From CAYSBE01 sp044337585 (GTDB lineage: Bacteria; Bacteroidota; Bacteroidia; UKL13-3): a stretch of DNA of 10,012 nt. A program made the position numbers and the translations under genes. The stretch is from NCBI GenBank assembly GCA_044337585.1, contig JBIINH010000078.1:1-10012 (forward strand), given 5' to 3'. Positions 8,101 to 10,012 of the stretch are shown here, piece after piece; positions within the stretch are counted from its first letter, which is position 1; each line of letters opens with the position of its first letter. Under the pieces are notes generated by a model. It did no database searches. It was not told where the DNA came from and saw only the letters and a program-made list of their open reading frames with translations.

Positions 8101-8417
8101 TAATGATTTGACCGATTCAAACTTTCTAAATAAGCGCCTTTAGCAAATGCATTTTGATATAGGTGAAAATATAATTGTGTTAAGGTATCAGGTGAGTTGT
8201 TATAATAAACCAATTCCATTTCGGCACTGATTATATCTGTAGAATCGTCAATTGAGGCTTTGATATTGTAATAAACATCTTGTTGCCAATAGCCTTCATA
8301 AGGTTTTCTATTTTTCCAGTATTCTTTGTTTTCGGCACTTCTGTATTCACTTGTTTGTGCAAATAAATAAATAGGCAATAAAAGCAAGCATGTTGATAGC
8401 AGTTTGTAATTCTTCAT
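5187..8417 (-). CDS. M1-family zinc metallopeptidase fused to a C-terminal Omp85-like beta-barrel (1076 aa)
   Basis: The start is taken as the ATG at 8417, giving a signal peptide of about 21 residues (MKNYKLLSTCLLLLPIYLFAQ minus the last residues as needed); a longer frame from 8444 would add nine residues in front of it and overlap the promoter region. Residues about 40-290 are the M1 N-terminal beta domain. DGMEYP at 385-390 corresponds to the GxMEN exopeptidase motif with Tyr for Asn. HEVGH at 408-412 and Glu431 (LDEGFT) are the zinc site, and YYK near 503-505 holds the likely catalytic Tyr. A beta-sandwich follows (about 575-660). From about 696 the sequence is strand-like and ends as outer-membrane barrels do: GGGLNIRGY (931-939) matches the Omp85 loop-6 [VI]RG[FY] motif, FGDAG (992-996) the FxDxG motif, and the last residue is Phe. 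I see no POTRA domain. It is probably an outer-membrane-anchored aminopeptidase; substrate and side of the membrane are unknown. Confidence 0.9.
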   Translation of the reverse strand: MKNYKLLSTCLLLLPIYLFAQTSEYRSAENKEYWKNRKPYEGYWQQDVYYNIKASIDDSTDIISAEMELVYYNNSPDTLTQLYFHLYQNAFAKGAYLESLNRSNHYFQKFGKYESEGKGTEVESVEIISSGMVANNVLSEDGTRPVIDPVVSRYKATPIIDNSIMLINLEQPLLPGNAMTVKIIFKTYFDDGGDQRRRMKLYNAYGYKHYNGVHWYPRICVYDRKFGWETAQHLGKEFYGNFGTFEVELTLPKQYVLDATGVLTNTDEVLPADLRKKLDIKNFKDKPLEEKPSVIIEPDGTTKTWKFRAINVHDFAWTADPTYRIGETELKLKNGHTVLCIALAQEPHASRWQDASLFTSKVIETYSRDFGNYVYPKIIVADAADGMEYPMLTLDGGLSPGYYGLFAHEVGHNWFFGMVGNNETYRASLDEGFTQFLTNWAMTDIFGEVKPTTKNPFPTPRMDQTVYWGYLRDAMKWEDMPLNTHSDDFNSGLHHGGGYAHVYYKTATMLYNLQYVLGDELFKGAMQHYFDQWKMAHPYFEDFRNSITQYTQTDLNWFFDQWMETTKRIDYKVGRVKKVNGDSLEITFKRKGEMQMPIDFTVISKDGKRADYVIPNTWFVKETQATILPKWTGWGKLNPKYTATVKSPGKFANVMIDTSYRLADAYQVDNDWRQKPIQYLDKGKSLPTNRRKATLGYRPDIWYNSVDGVKAGIHYEGNYANTTDFISSTLWYNTELANDYRGSHDELLSLTMQTRKLLARKTYALVDLRFLDGLFYFKFGFEFAYKRSTIEIYFKSLERIQNTSLDYLLFPTEWNADKANNSINVVQRLPYQYRFGNGEIKHGLRASFLSDYDYSSYFIQVINEHRLGKFDLRTRLFGQVMQGSNIAPESRLFVAGANPEELMDNKFLRSRGFVPTDWLGYGNTVNHFQQGGGLNIRGYAGYLMPREVNGQQAFLYRGLSGTSVNAELDFDRLVNWKPGKMAKYFKLDMYLFGDAGILYNTFLAGEIGNTSNAYTNTGLLACAGAGTAFTIKKWGNMDKAKPLTIRFDMPFVLSNTPFVEDQFVKFRFVMGISRSF

Positions 8418-8434
8418 ATTTGAATTGAAAGGTG

Positions 8435-8441
8435 CAAAATA
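8435..8441 (-). promoter_or_regulatory. Weak -7 box candidate for the peptidase gene
   Basis: On the minus strand TATTTTG lies 17 bases before the chosen ATG (8417). It is one base shorter than the TAnnTTTG consensus, and no clear TTG is seen at -33. The position fits a short leader and argues against starting the protein at the ATG at 8444, which would put the box inside the coding sequence. Confidence 0.25.
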
Positions 8442-8526
8442 CATTTTTTACTTATTTCACGATACCTAATTTAAAATCCAATTACCTGATATCAATTATT
8501 AATAAGCTAAATCTTATCTATGCAAT

Positions 8527-9063
8527 ATGAATGAAATTTCGATACACGGTAAAATATTTATACCCTATATCCCTTTCGATAAGATTGAAGAAAGAACAAA
8601 ATCCATCACAAAGGATCTTGAGAAAGAGTACAAAGGCAAGAATGTGATGTTTTTAGGAATACTCAATGGTGCGTTTATGTTTATGTCGGAGTTGATGAGG
8701 CATTATGAAAATGCGTGTAAGATTTCTTTTGTGAAAGTATCCAGTTATCATGGAATGGAATCAGCCGGAAAAATACATGAACTGATTGGGCTCAATGAAG
8801 ACCTTTCAGATTATGATGTGATTATCGTTGAAGATATAATTGATACTGGACTTACCATTATTTCCATAATTGATGCGGTAAAAAAATTAAATGCTAAAAG
8901 CGTAGCTACTGCTACTTTATTATTCAAAAAAGAAGCCCTAAAAATTGATTTCACACCAGATTATATCGGATTTGAAATTCCAAATCGCTTTGTATTGGGG
9001 TTTGGATTGGACTATGACGGTCTCGGAAGGAACCATAAGGATATTTACCAACTAAAACCTTGA
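8527..9063 (+). CDS. hpt: Hypoxanthine phosphoribosyltransferase (178 aa)
   Basis: This cytoplasmic purine-salvage enzyme joins hypoxanthine (and usually guanine) with PRPP to give IMP or GMP and pyrophosphate. The PRPP-binding signature VIIVEDIIDTGLT lies at 98-110, with the acidic pair Glu102-Asp103 and the phosphate loop Asp106-Thr110. The flexible-loop motif SSYHGMESAG lies at 72-81, an early LNGAFMFMSEL segment at 46-56 supplies the usual pyrophosphate-contact loop, and the C-terminal FVLGFGLDYDGLGRN motif (155-169) belongs to the base-binding and metal-binding end. The length is normal for bacterial Hpt. The gene diverges from the peptidase gene across 109 bases and is followed 101 bases later by adk in the same direction, a pairing that fits purine nucleotide metabolism. 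No Shine-Dalgarno and no good -7 box were found. Confidence 0.97.
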   Translation: MNEISIHGKIFIPYIPFDKIEERTKSITKDLEKEYKGKNVMFLGILNGAFMFMSELMRHYENACKISFVKVSSYHGMESAGKIHELIGLNEDLSDYDVIIVEDIIDTGLTIISIIDAVKKLNAKSVATATLLFKKEALKIDFTPDYIGFEIPNRFVLGFGLDYDGLGRNHKDIYQLKP

Positions 9064-9164
9064 GGGTTGATTTTACCTTTTTTCAAATAGGTTTTTAGCA
9101 TCAAATTAGGGCACATGCTTTCAAATGCTTTAATTCGCATACATTATATCAATAATATTACCAC

Positions 9165-9740
9165 ATGTTAAACATCGTACTATTTGGACCTCCAGGTGCA
9201 GGAAAAGGAACCCAATCTACTAAACTTATTGAAAAATATCACCTCGTGCATTTATCAACGGGCGACATTTTTAGGGCAAATATTAAAGGTGAAACCGAAT
9301 TGGGAAAGTTAGCAAAAAGCTATATCGACAATGGTAAACTCGTACCTGATGAAGTGACCATCAAAATGCTGCAATCAGAATATGAAAAACAACCTCATGC
9401 AAATGGATTCATTTTTGATGGTTTTCCGCGTACAGAAGCACAAGCAAAGGCACTAGATGCTTTCTTACTTTCAAAACAAACAGCAATTAGTCTTATGCTT
9501 GCATTGGAAGTGGCGGAAGAAGAACTTAGAAAAAGACTTCTGTTAAGAGGAGTTGATAGTGGGCGTGCTGATGACCAAAACCCAGAGGTAATTCAAAAAC
9601 GTATTGATGTATACAATGCCGAAACCATGCCTGTAAAAGATTATTACACTGCTCAAGGTAAGTACAAAGGCATCAATGGTATTGGTGAAGTTGAAGATAT
9701 TTTCAAATCGCTTTGTTTCGCAATTGGAGATACAATTTAG
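9165..9740 (+). CDS. adk: Adenylate kinase, short-LID form (191 aa)
   Basis: Adk catalyses ATP + AMP = 2 ADP in the cytoplasm and balances the adenylate pool. The P-loop GPPGAGKGT lies at 8-16. STGDIFRANI (31-40) starts the AMP-binding region, and FDGFPRTEAQ (84-93) is the hallmark family motif. The LID is the short type (RGVDSGRADD, 128-137) with no zinc-binding Cys insert, followed by the NPEVIQKRIDVY helix with its conserved Arg146. The total of 191 residues fits the short-LID class. The ATG at 9165 puts the P-loop at the usual distance from the N-terminus. It follows hpt by 101 bases and may be co-transcribed. In many Bacteroidota adk is followed by obgE; here a purine-rich repeat and a four-helix-bundle gene come next instead. 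Confidence 0.98.
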   Translation: MLNIVLFGPPGAGKGTQSTKLIEKYHLVHLSTGDIFRANIKGETELGKLAKSYIDNGKLVPDEVTIKMLQSEYEKQPHANGFIFDGFPRTEAQAKALDAFLLSKQTAISLMLALEVAEEELRKRLLLRGVDSGRADDQNPEVIQKRIDVYNAETMPVKDYYTAQGKYKGINGIGEVEDIFKSLCFAIGDTI

Positions 9741-9797
9741 GGAATAAAAGGATGAAACAATGAAGGAATGTAGGAATGAAGCAATAAAATAATGATA
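9741..9797 (+). repeat. Purine-rich degenerate GAATGAA-type repeat directly after adk
   Basis: Starting at the base after the adk TAG, an A/G-rich tract carries degenerate copies of a roughly 7-8-base unit near GGAATGAA (for example CAATGAAG at 9758-9765, GGAATG at 9765-9770, GGAATGAAG at 9773-9781, and decayed forms on both sides). It forms no hairpin. Like the tract after yidC it touches the stop codon of a conserved gene. Confidence 0.5.
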
Positions 9798-9833
9798 GTA
9801 TTGAGTATTAAGTATAAATTTAAGTAATTAGGC

Positions 9834-10012
9834 GTGTCTGATAGCAATGATAAAACATATACTAACAAAAATGAATTTGTACAGCAGATGCTTAAAAGAA
9901 CTAAAGCTGTCGCTGTAGCAGTAATTAAATATACCCGCACATTGCCAGACACTCCTGTAATGAGAGTCATACGTTATCAGATTATCAAAATTTCTACCTC
10001 AATGGCATCAAA
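9834..10012 (+). CDS. Four-helix-bundle (S23-like) protein, N-terminal part, cut by the window edge
   Basis: A frame opens after a TAA at 9825 and runs off the window. With a GTG start at 9834 it gives 59 residues: a polar start (SDSNDKTYTNKNEF), then VQQMLKRTKAVAVAVIKYTR, TLPDTPVMRVIRYQIIKIST and SMAS. The pattern of a first helix, a Leu-Pro-x-Thr-Pro turn and then Arg-x-Ile-x-x-Gln-[IL]-[IL]-[KR]-x-x-[TS]-S matches the N-terminal half of the four-helix-bundle family that includes proteins from 23S rRNA intervening sequences and relatives of Avd. The family match is by recognition. The only in-frame ATG near the beginning (9888) would cut into the first helix, so GTG is preferred. The rest of the protein, usually about 120 residues in all, lies beyond the edge. 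Its cellular role is not known. Confidence 0.75.
   Translation, partial: MSDSNDKTYTNKNEFVQQMLKRTKAVAVAVIKYTRTLPDTPVMRVIRYQIIKISTSMAS

Noticed and set aside
9052..9098. Imperfect inverted repeat CTAAAACCT/AGGTTTTTAG around the hpt stop
   Set aside because: It has a one-base bulge and a loop of about 28 bases, and it is AT-rich; too weak to call a terminator between hpt and adk.
9737..9970. Minus-strand hydrophobic open frame of 77 codons after adk
   Set aside because: It lies opposite the purine-rich repeat and the four-helix-bundle start. Its Leu/Ser/Pro-rich content is what the complement of a purine-rich tract gives.

Overview
The window looks like chromosomal DNA from a member of the Bacteroidota, perhaps the Chitinophagales/Sphingobacteriia side, although only the phylum is well supported. 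Reasons: AT-rich DNA, no Shine-Dalgarno motifs before the start codons, a TAnnTTTG-type -7 box (TACATTTG) just upstream of yidC, a 605-residue YidC, a short-LID adenylate kinase of 191 residues, DUF4190-type lipoproteins, and a signal peptide ending in FAQ.

Left part (1-2515, all + strand): three tandem genes for related but strongly diverged lipoproteins of 201, 329 and 199 residues. Each has a lipobox, then a near-identical block after the lipidated cysteine (C-x-[SG]-[AS]-K-[FY]-x-[YH]-L-N-K-V), a linker of about 90-105 residues with no visible fold, and a C-terminal bundle of 2, about 7 or 3 membrane helices. The first gene ends in a clear intrinsic terminator, so the genes are probably not one transcript. 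Their function is unknown.

Centre (2516-5186): the membrane protein insertase gene yidC with a good promoter candidate, then a 674-base region between convergent genes. This begins with a purine-rich degenerate repeat right after the yidC stop and holds two small open frames that may be gene debris.

Right part (5187-8417, - strand): a 1076-residue secreted protein with an N-terminal M1 zinc metallopeptidase (HEVGH plus a downstream Glu) and a C-terminal region carrying the signatures of an Omp85/BamA-type outer-membrane beta-barrel (IRGY, FGDAG, terminal Phe). This peptidase-barrel fusion is the most striking item in the window. Divergent from it are hpt (purine salvage) and adk (adenylate kinase), both + strand. 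After adk come another purine-rich degenerate repeat and, running off the right edge, the start of a four-helix-bundle (S23-like) gene with a GTG start.

Taken together, this is a housekeeping backbone (yidC, hpt, adk) with envelope-related genes of little-known function between and beside its members. No rRNA, tRNA, CRISPR array, insertion sequence or phage gene was seen.
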